Assembly (NCBI GenBank): GCA_964449285.1
Contig: CAYUZX010000030.1
Span: 1 to 37,456, forward strand
DNA length: 37,456 bases
Direction: 5' to 3'
Source of the DNA: QYOJ01 sp964449285
GTDB lineage: Bacteria; Bacteroidota; Bacteroidia; Bacteroidales; FEN-979
The notes under the pieces are model-generated. The model saw nothing but the letters and a program-made list of their open reading frames with translations, did no database searches and had not been told where the DNA came from. Shown piece after piece: positions 1-8,713 of this stretch. The first letter of the stretch is position 1; every line of letters begins with the position of its first letter. The translations under genes were made by a program, and so were the position numbers.

Positions 1-1491
1 TCCTTAATCGCTCAGAACGTGCCGAGAGAGATGGTAGTTCTTGAAATTGGAACCGGAACCTGGTGTCCCTATTGTCCTGGTGCAGCCATGGGAGCAGATG
101 ACCTCCTTGAAAACGGCAAGAAGGTTGCTGTCATTGAGAATCACTATAATGATTCGTATGCAAATGCGTACTCCAACTCCAGGAATAGCATGTATGGGAT
201 CAGCGCTTACCCTTCCGCCGCATTTGATGGGTTACAGGGTCATGTGGGGGGCAGTAACACCTCCTCTGCATATAGTACCTATTTGGGGAAGTATAATGCC
301 TGCATTGCCCTCACCTCTCCTGTTGCCATGACAATGGAGGTTGAACAAACAGATGCCCATTTTACAGTGACTGTTCAGATGACCAAGGTAGGCACGATAA
401 CAACTTCCAACATGGTTCTTTACTTCTTTGTCACCCAGTCACACATTTCACAAAGCTGGCAAGGACAAAACCACCTCGAACATGTCAACAGGATGATGGT
501 TCCAAATCAGAATGGAACCCCTGTTAGTTTTGCTGGCGGCAATGTGCAAACTGTTGTATTGAATTTTGATATGAATACGTCGTGGCCATTAGAAGATTGC
601 GAATTCATCGCTTTACTTCAGAATAAAACTCCAGGACAAGGTGTTATACCAGGAACACCACCTTATCCTTTAACCATATGGGAAGCCCTTCAGACCATTA
701 AAAGAAGCGTCATTGATCTGAATGCCGATTTTGAAGCCTCAGCCACACAGGTTGATAAGAATACTCAAGTTAGCTTTACCAACAATACCTCTGGTGGATA
801 CATCGGCGTTCCCGAAACCTATCAGTGGTCTTTCCCTGGCGCTGAACCTGCAACCTCCACGAATGAAAATCCGACTGTCTTTTATAAGGATTGTGGGATC
901 TTTGATGTTACACTCATTGTAAATCGCGGAGGTCAGATCGACACCCTGGTTAAAACAGCTTACATACATGTTGGTCTGGTGGCACAAATCACATCAACCC
1001 CTGGTGATACAGCCTGTTGGTATCAACCTATTACGTTGGATGCCACCAACCCAATAGGCGAATCCTATCTCTGGGAGCCTGGTGGTGTTACCACTCCAAC
1101 CCTTACAGTCAACTCCAGTGATGTAGGGCTGGGCTCTCATACGTATACGGTTACAGTGACGTCAATTGGTGGTTGTGAGGATACAGAAACCCATACCATC
1201 TACTTTGACGAGTGTGTGGGGATCGATCAGCAATCCGGCACTGTCAGCGCTTCCGTTTACCCCAACCCAAGTAACGGACAATTTATCCTCGAACTGAATG
1301 CCCCGGAGAGATCAACAGTTGACATCCAGATCGTTAATACACTAAGTTCACTGGTTTATGAAGAGGCCGGAGTTCAGGTGAACGGAAAACTAATCCGGAA
1401 TTTCAACGTAAACCTGAATAGTGGAATCTATTTTCTGGTGATTCGTTCCGGTTCTGAAAAAACCATTCAGAAGCTTTTTATTACCCGTTAA
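1..1491 (+). CDS. Omp28-like thioredoxin-fold protein with PKD/Ig-like modules and T9SS sorting domain (5' partial)
   Basis: The frame is open to the first base of the window, so the N-terminus and any signal peptide are missing; the GTG at 19 is only the first in-window start-like codon. The visible 496 residues begin with a thioredoxin-like segment carrying a CPYC motif (residues 22-25 of the visible part), as in Omp28-related outer-membrane proteins of Bacteroidota. A PKD-like domain follows (about 245-325, with YQWSFPGAEP), then an Ig-like module (about 326-405, with YLWEPGG), and a C-terminal T9SS type A sorting domain (VYPNPSNGQF ... GIYFLVI). The family call rests on the CxxC context and the domain order. 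Inferred role: secreted or surface-attached protein exported by T9SS; whether CPYC is redox-active is not known. A strong terminator follows, so this is probably the last gene of its transcript. Confidence 0.85.
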   Translation, partial: SLIAQNVPREMVVLEIGTGTWCPYCPGAAMGADDLLENGKKVAVIENHYNDSYANAYSNSRNSMYGISAYPSAAFDGLQGHVGGSNTSSAYSTYLGKYNACIALTSPVAMTMEVEQTDAHFTVTVQMTKVGTITTSNMVLYFFVTQSHISQSWQGQNHLEHVNRMMVPNQNGTPVSFAGGNVQTVVLNFDMNTSWPLEDCEFIALLQNKTPGQGVIPGTPPYPLTIWEALQTIKRSVIDLNADFEASATQVDKNTQVSFTNNTSGGYIGVPETYQWSFPGAEPATSTNENPTVFYKDCGIFDVTLIVNRGGQIDTLVKTAYIHVGLVAQITSTPGDTACWYQPITLDATNPIGESYLWEPGGVTTPTLTVNSSDVGLGSHTYTVTVTSIGGCEDTETHTIYFDECVGIDQQSGTVSASVYPNPSNGQFILELNAPERSTVDIQIVNTLSSLVYEEAGVQVNGKLIRNFNVNLNSGIYFLVIRSGSEKTIQKLFITR

Positions 1492-1511
1492 TTCATGCAT
1501 TTAACAATTTT

Positions 1512-1547
1512 AAAAGAGGGTGTCCAATATATGACATCCTCTTTTTT
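1512..1547 (+). terminator. Rho-independent terminator after the Omp28-like gene
   Basis: A 13-bp stem (1512-1524 pairs with 1533-1545, one G:T wobble) with an 8-nt loop ends in a T run at 1542-1547. It lies 21 bases after the stop codon. Confidence 0.85.
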
Positions 1548-1558
1548 ATTTGAATTTG

Positions 1559-1566
1559 TATCTTTG
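1559..1566 (+). promoter_or_regulatory. Putative -7 box for the first C25 peptidase
   Basis: TATCTTTG fits the Bacteroidota sigma-ABfr -7 consensus TAnnTTTG. It lies just after the preceding terminator and 79 bases before the chosen ATG. No clear -33 TTG element is seen at the usual spacing. Confidence 0.5.
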
Positions 1567-1645
1567 CAGGCAACTATTAGACCCGATATATTGTCTTTAC
1601 TTAAAGCAGATCAAACTTTTCCAGTACAAATTATATCTTATATTT

Positions 1646-3748
1646 ATGAAAAAACTTCTTCTCATCATTCTCGCATGCGTAGCGACTTCGTCCCTTTATA
1701 CACAGGTGGTTGAAAAAACCTTTCATTTCTCTGATCATCACATTTCGCAAACCGGCAGCTACCATCTTATCACTTTCGCAGGGACCCAATTGAGTGGCTT
1801 ACCAGGTGAACCAGCGTTACCCTACCAAATAGTTTCTCTAATTTTACCCCCAGGTGAGGTTGCAACAACCATTGAGATCATCGGTGAAATGGAACAGGAT
1901 ATTCCGGGCACTTACACCCTCTTCCCTCAGCAACACATCAGACCTCTGTCTGAAGGGATATCGGGCGAATTTATCCAACACGAAGAGATTTACCGGCAGC
2001 ATGCAAATTATCCTGCCAGCCAGGCAGGGCACCTGATCACCCAGTACTTAAATGGTTATGCCTTAGCACTCTCTTCCTTCACTCCGGTGATTTACAATCC
2101 CGCTTCAGGACACCTCTCCTACTACAGGAAAGTGACGGTCAGGATTACCACCGCCCCCGATCTGTTGTCACAGAAAGCCTTAGAGAATTATTCTCCTTCA
2201 GCCACCTCGGGCAAACAGCTGGCCGCTCTGGCACAAAATCTGGAGATGGCAGAAACCTATCCGGTTAAAACCCCATTAAAGTCAAGTTATCAGATCCTGA
2301 TCATCACTACGGATGATTTCAACAACTCATTTCAGTCATTGATTGACCTCTACCAAGCCAAGGGTATGATCGCCCAGGTTGTCACCACGCAATCCATCGG
2401 CAGCTCCATGACAGGCCAGGATCTCCAGGAGAAGATCCGCAACTTCATCATCCAGGAGTACCAGGCTAACGAAGTTGAATATATCCTGCTAGGGGGCGAT
2501 GCGGAACTGATCCCCTACCGGGGTTTCTATTGCCAGGTGCATTCATCCGGCGTCTATGAAGATTCGAATATTCCGTCGGACCTCTATTATTCGGCTCTCG
2601 ATGGTTCCTGGGACAGCAATGGTAACCATCTATGGGGCGAACCGGGAGAAGATGACCTACTTCCCGATGTTGCCGTTACCAGATTCCCTTTCAGCACAGA
2701 AACGGAACTGCAAAACATGATCCACAAGAGTGTCTTCTACCAGAGCAATCCGGTTGCAGAGGATTTGCAGCAACCATTTATGGCAGGCGAACACCTCTAC
2801 GACAACCCGATGACCTTCGGGGGAGATTACCTCGATCTACTGATCGACGACCAGACAGCCAACGGTTATTATACGCATGGGATTCCCTCCTCCGAAAATA
2901 CAATCGTCAAGCTCTATGATACACTTATCAGCGCGCCAAATAACATTTTCCACTGGGATGTGTCTGCTTTTCTAAATGAGATCAACATGGGGAAATCGTT
3001 CATCCACCACGTTGGTCATGCCAATGTGACCTATATGGCACGTCTCAATAACTGGGATATCACCAACCAGAACTTTTCCCAGGTAAACGGAATAGACCAC
3101 AATTATACGCTGATGTATTCCCACGGTTGTTTGTGCGGAGCTTTCGACGAAAATGACTGCATTGCAGAGAAGATGGTGACAATTGAGAACTTCCTGGTTG
3201 GGGGTGTCTTTAACTCCCGGTATGGCTGGTTCAACGAAGGGCAAACTGAGGGACCTTCTGCACACATTCACCGTGAATTTGTTAGCGCTCTTTACAACGA
3301 CACAATTGCTTTCAAGCGCATCGGGGAGACACACATGGTCTCAAAGATCAAAACCGCTCCCTGGGTAACTGCCCCGGGGCAGTGGGAACCCGGTGCCCTA
3401 CGCTGGTGTTTTTACGACTGCAATGCATTCGGCGATCCTGCCATGGAGATCTGGACCGACAACCCAACAGTAAATGTTGCAGAAACCAAGGCTGAAACCT
3501 CCATCCATGTGTATCCCAACCCAGCAGGGAACCAAACGACACTCACTGTGCAAGGAAACCTTACAATCAATACGGAAGTATCCCTTGCCAATACGCTTGG
3601 TCAGATTGTGCTCCATTCCAATCTACCCACTCAGGAAGGAGAAAAAAATAGTTGGCAGATTGATCTGTCATCGGTAGATCCAGGCATATACATTGTCAAT
3701 GTTACAACACAAGCTGGTATAAAAAGTTTAAAACTGATTGTGCTTTAA
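1646..3748 (+). CDS. Gingipain-like C25 family cysteine peptidase with T9SS sorting domain
   Basis: Secreted cysteine peptidase of 700 residues. The ATG at 1646 is chosen because it opens a typical signal peptide (MKKLLLIILACVATSS); the frame extends further upstream, but that stretch overlaps the promoter box and lacks a signal. A C25-type propeptide region comes first, then the catalytic domain (about 220-620) with the likely dyad His458 (in HHVGH) and Cys495 (in YSHGCLCG). Their 37-residue spacing is close to the 33 between His211 and Cys244 of gingipain R. The C-terminus (about 620-700) is a T9SS sorting domain (VYPNPAGNQ ... GIYIVNV). Unlike the next gene it has no PKD modules. Substrate specificity cannot be read from sequence. 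It sits among other T9SS cargo genes on the same strand. Confidence 0.9.
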   Translation: MKKLLLIILACVATSSLYTQVVEKTFHFSDHHISQTGSYHLITFAGTQLSGLPGEPALPYQIVSLILPPGEVATTIEIIGEMEQDIPGTYTLFPQQHIRPLSEGISGEFIQHEEIYRQHANYPASQAGHLITQYLNGYALALSSFTPVIYNPASGHLSYYRKVTVRITTAPDLLSQKALENYSPSATSGKQLAALAQNLEMAETYPVKTPLKSSYQILIITTDDFNNSFQSLIDLYQAKGMIAQVVTTQSIGSSMTGQDLQEKIRNFIIQEYQANEVEYILLGGDAELIPYRGFYCQVHSSGVYEDSNIPSDLYYSALDGSWDSNGNHLWGEPGEDDLLPDVAVTRFPFSTETELQNMIHKSVFYQSNPVAEDLQQPFMAGEHLYDNPMTFGGDYLDLLIDDQTANGYYTHGIPSSENTIVKLYDTLISAPNNIFHWDVSAFLNEINMGKSFIHHVGHANVTYMARLNNWDITNQNFSQVNGIDHNYTLMYSHGCLCGAFDENDCIAEKMVTIENFLVGGVFNSRYGWFNEGQTEGPSAHIHREFVSALYNDTIAFKRIGETHMVSKIKTAPWVTAPGQWEPGALRWCFYDCNAFGDPAMEIWTDNPTVNVAETKAETSIHVYPNPAGNQTTLTVQGNLTINTEVSLANTLGQIVLHSNLPTQEGEKNSWQIDLSSVDPGIYIVNVTTQAGIKSLKLIVL

Positions 3749-3770
3749 TGACTATCATAATTATTTTTTA

Positions 3771-3778
3771 TATTTTTG
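3771..3778 (+). promoter_or_regulatory. Putative -7 box for the second C25 peptidase
   Basis: TATTTTTG matches TAnnTTTG and lies 39 bases before the ATG at 3818, in an A/T-rich intergenic stretch. This suggests the second peptidase has its own promoter. No clear -33 element. Confidence 0.5.
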
Positions 3779-3817
3779 TAAACTACTTAAACCAATACGA
3801 AACCAATTAAACGAAAC

Positions 3818-6800
3818 ATGAAAAAATTTACTATTCTATTCATGCTGATGTTTGCAGTGTTTTTTAGCATTCAGGCTCAGCAGTACAGCTATTCAGACTC
3901 ATGGGGAAAAGCCGGGTTCAACCTGGTTGCATCAGAGTCATCCGCCATTGAGGTGATTTACTCCGTTCCCATGTTCCAACTTGAAGACCAAACCATCAAT
4001 GGTGAAGCGATGAAAAACATCATGCTTCCCGGGAACTTCCTGTTTAACGATGCAGGTGCGCCCAACCTTCCAGGAAACGGTCGTTATATTGCCATCCCTC
4101 AAGGTTCGGTACCCAGCATCCGGATCATCAGCCAGAGGACAGAAGTGTTCCAGAATGTTGAGATTCAGCCGGCGCCTGTTATCCCTACTGACGATAACGA
4201 CAATCCTTTAGTTTTCACAAAAAATATGGATATCTACGGGGAAAATGCCTTCTATCCGGCAGCTCCGGTTACGATTTCTGAAGTAACCCAGATCCGTGGA
4301 ACCGATGCCGTGATCCTTGGCATAACCCCATTTCAATACAATCCTGTTACCAAAGAGCTAATCGTTTACAGGGACATTCAGATTGCCCTCGATTGTGATG
4401 GAGGAACCGGAGTCTATGGAAACGACAGGTTACGTAGCCCCTATTGGGACGGCCTTATGTCAGATGCACTGCTCAACTACTCGGCTCTACCCTCTGTTGA
4501 TTATGCAGAGAGGATGAATCAAACTCTCCAGAGTGTTACAGAGGATGATGAGTGTGAGTATATCATTATTTCTCCAACCGGAGATGATTTTTTACATTGG
4601 GCTGATTCGATCGCCAGATTCAGAAACGAACAGGGTATTCTGACCAAGGTCTTCACCGTAGATGAGGTTGGCGGCAATACCACCGGTGCCATTGAAGGAT
4701 TCATCAACAATGCATACAACACCTGGACCACTCCTCCGGCCGCCTGTCTTCTTCTGGGCGATTATGGAACCAACGGAGCTTCCAGCATCATTGCTCCTAT
4801 CTGGAACAGCTATTGCGCCTCCGATAACATCTATGCAGATGTCAATAATGACCAAATGCCTGATGTGATCTTTGCCAGAATGACAGCTAACAACAACGAC
4901 CAGTTAACCGTTTTCATCACCAAATTCCTCGAATATGAACGGAATCCGGTGACAGATACCGCTTTTTATAATCACCCGATTACAGCCCTTGGCTGGCAAA
5001 CGGAACGGTGGTTCCAGATTTGTTCTGAAGTTGTAGGAGGATATTTCAAGCATGTGAAAGGACGCCAACCCACCCGTATCAATGCGATTTACCAGGGAAC
5101 TCCTGGAACTATTTGGTCTACCGCCACGAACACCGCAACCGTTGTAAATTATTTCGGACCAAGCGGATTGGGGTATATCCCTGCAACTCCTCTTGAGTTG
5201 GGTGGCTGGACAGGTGGCACCGCGACAATGGTTACTAACGCGATCAACGCCGGGGCTTTTATTCTCCAGCACCGCGATCACGGAAATATCACCTTATGGG
5301 GCGAACCGTCTTATAATAACAATAATGTCAATCAATTGACGAATGAAAAGCTCGTTCACATTTTCTCAATCAACTGTCTGACTGGAAAATACAATATCTC
5401 CAGCGAATGCTTAACCGAGAAGTTCCATCGTCATTACAAGGATGGACACAATGCCGGCGCTCTGAGTGTAACAGGAGCTTCTGAGACCTCCTATTCTTTT
5501 GTAAACGACACTTTCGTATGGGGGATGATGGACAACATGTGGCCCGATTTTATGCCGAATGAGACTTCTGAGGTAGCTCTTCGCGGTATTTTGCCCGCAT
5601 TTGGAAATGCTGCTGGGAAGTACTTCCTGAAGCAGTCGAGCTGGCCTTATAATACAGGGAATAAAGCGGTCACCTATAACCTCTTTCATCATCACGGAGA
5701 TGCTTTCTCCTGTCTATTCGATACGGTTCCTGCCAACCTCGATGTTGCGCATGATACTTCGATTACCTATGGCACCACTACATTTACGATCACCGCCACC
5801 GACAGCAGTTTCATCGCGTTAAGTAACGATGGTGAACTTTTGGCGACTGCTTATGGCGCTGGTTCAACTCCGGTTGTAATGACCATTCCCATTCTGCCTC
5901 CGGGAACCAACATAAAAGTAGTGGTAACCATGCAGAACTGCTTCCGTTATGAAGACCTGGTGCCAGTAACCACCGAACTGTTGATCGCTAATTTCGAAGC
6001 AAGTCAAACCCAGATTTGTGACAACACCTCGGTTGACTTCACTGACCTTTCGAGCGGGACTCCAACTGCCTGGGATTGGACTTTTGAGGGTGGAACTCCC
6101 GGCACATCCACAGAGCAAAATCCTACTGACATCCTTTATGAGGTAGCAGGTTCATACTCTGTATCACTGACAGTTACCAAGGCTAGTAACACTTCAACAG
6201 AGAGTAAGCCGAGCTATATCCATACATTCAACACACCCACTGCCAACTTTGAGAATGCATTGGGTTGCGAAGAAACTCCGATTGAGTTCACAGATCTTTC
6301 AAACCCTAATGGTGGATCCATCACCAAGTGGATGTGGAATTTCGGCGATCCCAACTCAGGAATCTATGACACTTCCACAATGCAGAACCCATCGCATATC
6401 TATGCCGACCCAGGCACCTATACCGTATCCCTGAGTGTAACCAACAACGGAACCTGTACCGATACTCACACCAATGATATCGTGGTTGCAAGCAAACCAG
6501 CACAGGCAGGCACGCCACAGGGTGATGCCACCATCTGCCAGGCCTCTGCGGGGAATATCTTTACAACCGATGGCACTCCGCTCGCTACTTCTTATGAATG
6601 GATCATTGATCCAACGACAGCAGGGATCCTCACCGGAAACGGAACAGAAATCACGCTGGATGTTGCCGAAGACTTTACAGGTTCGGCTACCTTACGTGTA
6701 AGAGGTGTTAACGATTGCGGAAACGGCAGCATCTCTGAGGCCCTGACACTGAATATCCTGGAAATCCTTGCTGCTCCTGCTTCTGCACCTGCTGGTCCCG

Positions 6801-7318
6801 ATACGGTAGATCTAAAGGAGGTGACCAGTTCCGATTTCACCGCATCCGAAGTGACAGGAGCTATTGGCTACACCTGGGTGATTGATCCGGAAACTGCAGG
6901 AGAGCTAGATCCAAATGGCCTTCAGCTTACAGTAACCTGGGATCCTGATTTCAGGGGCGATGCCAGTATCACTTACGCTGGCGCTTCCGATGAATGCGAC
7001 GGACACTTCTCACCTGCCAAAGTTGTTACCGTGAAAAATACACTTGGTATCAATGAGTTCAATGCCTATAACATTGCTGTTTACCCGAATCCGAATTCGG
7101 GTAGATTCAGCCTGGCACTGAATGTCAATGAGCAGAGTGTAGTGAACATCAGAATCTACAATCTTCTGGGAACTTTAGTTTATTCCGAAGAGAATGTAGG
7201 CATATTCAACAAACTTACCAAAACACTTGACCTCTCTTCACTACCTAAAGGAATCTATCACCTGAAGGTAGAAGGAAGTAAGGGAACCTCGATTATCCGT
7301 GTGGTGATCGACCGGTAA
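3818..7318 (+). CDS. Gingipain-like C25 peptidase with PKD and PKD-like modules and T9SS sorting domain
   Basis: Multidomain secreted peptidase of 1166 residues. A signal peptide (MKKFTILFMLMFAVFFSIQAQ) is followed by the propeptide region and a C25 catalytic domain (about 230-640) with likely catalytic His488 (in HRDHGN) and Cys520 (in SINCLTG), 32 residues apart. Then come two PKD domains (about 725-800 with AWDWTFEGG; 805-890 with MWNFGDPNSG), two PKD-like/Ig-like modules (about 893-985 and 985-1075, with YEWIIDPTTAG and YTWVIDPETAG), and a T9SS type A sorting domain (VYPNPNSGRF ... GIYHLKV). It is the second C25 gene in tandem but is poorly similar to the first outside the catalytic motifs, so the pair is not a recent duplication. 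Inferred role: extracellular proteolysis at or beyond the cell surface. Confidence 0.9.
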   Translation: MKKFTILFMLMFAVFFSIQAQQYSYSDSWGKAGFNLVASESSAIEVIYSVPMFQLEDQTINGEAMKNIMLPGNFLFNDAGAPNLPGNGRYIAIPQGSVPSIRIISQRTEVFQNVEIQPAPVIPTDDNDNPLVFTKNMDIYGENAFYPAAPVTISEVTQIRGTDAVILGITPFQYNPVTKELIVYRDIQIALDCDGGTGVYGNDRLRSPYWDGLMSDALLNYSALPSVDYAERMNQTLQSVTEDDECEYIIISPTGDDFLHWADSIARFRNEQGILTKVFTVDEVGGNTTGAIEGFINNAYNTWTTPPAACLLLGDYGTNGASSIIAPIWNSYCASDNIYADVNNDQMPDVIFARMTANNNDQLTVFITKFLEYERNPVTDTAFYNHPITALGWQTERWFQICSEVVGGYFKHVKGRQPTRINAIYQGTPGTIWSTATNTATVVNYFGPSGLGYIPATPLELGGWTGGTATMVTNAINAGAFILQHRDHGNITLWGEPSYNNNNVNQLTNEKLVHIFSINCLTGKYNISSECLTEKFHRHYKDGHNAGALSVTGASETSYSFVNDTFVWGMMDNMWPDFMPNETSEVALRGILPAFGNAAGKYFLKQSSWPYNTGNKAVTYNLFHHHGDAFSCLFDTVPANLDVAHDTSITYGTTTFTITATDSSFIALSNDGELLATAYGAGSTPVVMTIPILPPGTNIKVVVTMQNCFRYEDLVPVTTELLIANFEASQTQICDNTSVDFTDLSSGTPTAWDWTFEGGTPGTSTEQNPTDILYEVAGSYSVSLTVTKASNTSTESKPSYIHTFNTPTANFENALGCEETPIEFTDLSNPNGGSITKWMWNFGDPNSGIYDTSTMQNPSHIYADPGTYTVSLSVTNNGTCTDTHTNDIVVASKPAQAGTPQGDATICQASAGNIFTTDGTPLATSYEWIIDPTTAGILTGNGTEITLDVAEDFTGSATLRVRGVNDCGNGSISEALTLNILEILAAPASAPAGPDTVDLKEVTSSDFTASEVTGAIGYTWVIDPETAGELDPNGLQLTVTWDPDFRGDASITYAGASDECDGHFSPAKVVTVKNTLGINEFNAYNIAVYPNPNSGRFSLALNVNEQSVVNIRIYNLLGTLVYSEENVGIFNKLTKTLDLSSLPKGIYHLKVEGSKGTSIIRVVIDR

Positions 7319-7343
7319 ACAACCGGATCCAACATTCGAACCT

Positions 7344-7378
7344 GTAGGGACGAGGCATGCCTCGTCCCTACTTTTTTT
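7344..7378 (+). terminator. Perfect 28-bp palindrome with T run (terminator or dispersed palindromic repeat)
   Basis: Bases 7344-7371 form a perfect palindrome (each half begins GTAGGGACGAGGCA) followed by seven T at 7372-7378. It starts 26 bases after the stop of the second C25 peptidase and would act as an intrinsic terminator. A palindrome perfect across its centre also resembles the high-copy palindromes dispersed in many environmental genomes. Confidence 0.8.
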
Positions 7379-7457
7379 GGTGGGGATTGCCCCTTCCTTT
7401 TTTATTTCATCGATATTTTTTGCCCCATTCCAACTTTTTTCATTTCTTGACGTCATT

Positions 7458-8593
7458 ATGGCAAAACAAACCGATTTGAACAGGGCGGTGACTGACATTC
7501 ACAGGGATCTGGTTGATCTTTGCAAAAAAGGGGATCGTGTTGCCCAATACCGGTTGTACAAACAATACTCACAGGCAATGTATAATATCTGTTTGCGTAT
7601 GGTTGCCGATCAGGATGAAGCCCACGATCTCCTCCAGGAGTCTTTCATCAAGGCATTTAGCAAATTGAACGCGTTCCGGGGTGATTGTACATTCGGAGTC
7701 TGGCTCAAACGGATTGTGATCAACCAATGTATCTCCTATCTCCGAAAAAGGCGCCCTCTGATTGTGGATATGGATGAGAATCAGTTGAGTGATGTACCCG
7801 ATGAACCGATCGAAGAGTCGGAAATCTCACCCGACCTGATCCACGATTCAATGAAATATGAAGACCTGATACTTCCTGATCTTAACGGTGAGCTCTCTTT
7901 GACCCTTTATGAGAGCGATCTGAAAGCCGGGATAATTGGAGGGAAAGCCTCGATCAGCATGAAATATTCAAAAGGCGCCATTGGCTCACTTCAGGATGTA
8001 AACCTGACCCTCTACGAGGCGAAGGCCGAAATCAACCACGCCGGAAATATTGATAACCTGAAAATCCAGGCCAAATACTGCAACTTCGATCTCAAATCGG
8101 TCAAATCGGTCAGTTTTCTGGAAGCCTATGAAGTGAAATTTTCCAGCAGTTNNNNNNNNNNNNNNNNNNNNNNNNNNNNNNNNNNNNNNNNNNNNNNNNN
8201 NNNNNNNNNNNNNNNNNNNNNNNNNNNNNNNNNNNNNNNNNNNNNNNNNNNTCGGTCAAATCGGTCAGTTTTCTGGAAGCCTATGAAGTGAAATTTTCCA
8301 GCAGTTATGAAGATAAAATTAAAATAGAGCGCATAGGAAAAATGTTCACAGGCATCAGTGTCACATCAAAATACACAGATGTAGACATCATCTTTGAAAC
8401 AGGAACCCTCTATAAAATTGATGCCACTCTCAAATATACTGATATCGATTTCCCTGAGTCCGCATTCAAAGAGACTCTCTATCACAAGGATGGTAGTGAT
8501 TTTCACTATCGTGGGGTTATTAAAGGAGCAGATGAGCAAACCTGCCCGGTGTTACAGCTGACTATGTATGAAGGCAGCCTGAAGCTAAAATAG
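7458..8593 (+). CDS. ECF sigma factor region 2 fused in frame to a beta-strand-repeat domain, interrupted by an assembly gap
   Basis: The ATG at 7458 is chosen because earlier in-frame codons fall in the terminator. Residues 28-100 are a clear sigma-70 region 2 (YNICLRMVADQDEAHDLLQESF, GVWLKRIVINQCI in shorter pieces around 42-91). Region 4, the -35-binding helix-turn-helix expected next, is absent. From about residue 132 the frame runs into repeated beta-strand units (SLTLYESDL, SISMKYSKG, NLTLYEAKA, SVTSKYTDV, DATLKYTDI), like DUF4097-type or adhesin-like proteins. One hundred N (8152-8251) interrupt it, but the 55 bases on each side are identical; dropping the gap and one copy gives an uninterrupted 326-residue frame to the TAG at 8593. 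The fusion may be genuine, a deletion between neighbouring genes, or a misassembly. Activity as a sigma factor without region 4 is doubtful. Confidence 0.6.
8097..8151 (+). repeat. 55-bp assembly overlap, left copy
   Basis: These 55 bases are identical to 8252-8306 on the far side of the N run. They are most simply the same genomic bases present at both contig ends. Confidence 0.9.
8152..8251. other. Scaffold gap of exactly 100 N
   Basis: An N run of conventional placeholder length. Because its flanks overlap by 55 bases, the real gap is probably zero and the scaffold is 155 bases too long here. Confidence 0.95.
8252..8306 (+). repeat. 55-bp assembly overlap, right copy
   Basis: Identical to 8097-8151. 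It creates a false ATG-initiated frame at 8288 that is really the C-terminal half of the sigma/beta-repeat gene. Confidence 0.9.
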
Positions 8594-8610
8594 AAACACC
8601 TTATATAAAA

Positions 8611-8640
8611 AGGCGGTCGTTTTTTCGATTGCCTTTTTTT
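8611..8640 (+). terminator. Intrinsic terminator after the sigma/beta-repeat gene
   Basis: A 9-bp stem (AGGCGGTCG with CGATTGCCT, two G:T wobbles) around a T loop, followed by seven or more T, 17 bases after the stop codon. Confidence 0.75.
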
Positions 8641-8672
8641 TATTGATCGTTTTTCAACCAATTATAAATATG

Positions 8673-8680
8673 TACCTTTG
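8673..8680 (+). promoter_or_regulatory. Putative -7 box for the Asp-box propeller gene
   Basis: TACCTTTG fits TAnnTTTG, lies 33 bases before the ATG at 8714 and just after a terminator. No good -33 element is seen. Confidence 0.5.
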
Positions 8681-8713
8681 TCGTATTAATATTATTACTA
8701 TTTAGTCCAGATT

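Noticed and set aside
1550..1645. Upstream in-frame extension of the first C25 peptidase
   Set aside because: It overlaps a -7 box, has no signal peptide, and the ATG at 1646 opens a typical signal sequence.
8288..8593. Separate 101-residue gene starting at 8288
   Set aside because: The start lies in a 55-base copy flanking an N gap; after merging it is the C-terminal half of the sigma/beta-repeat gene.
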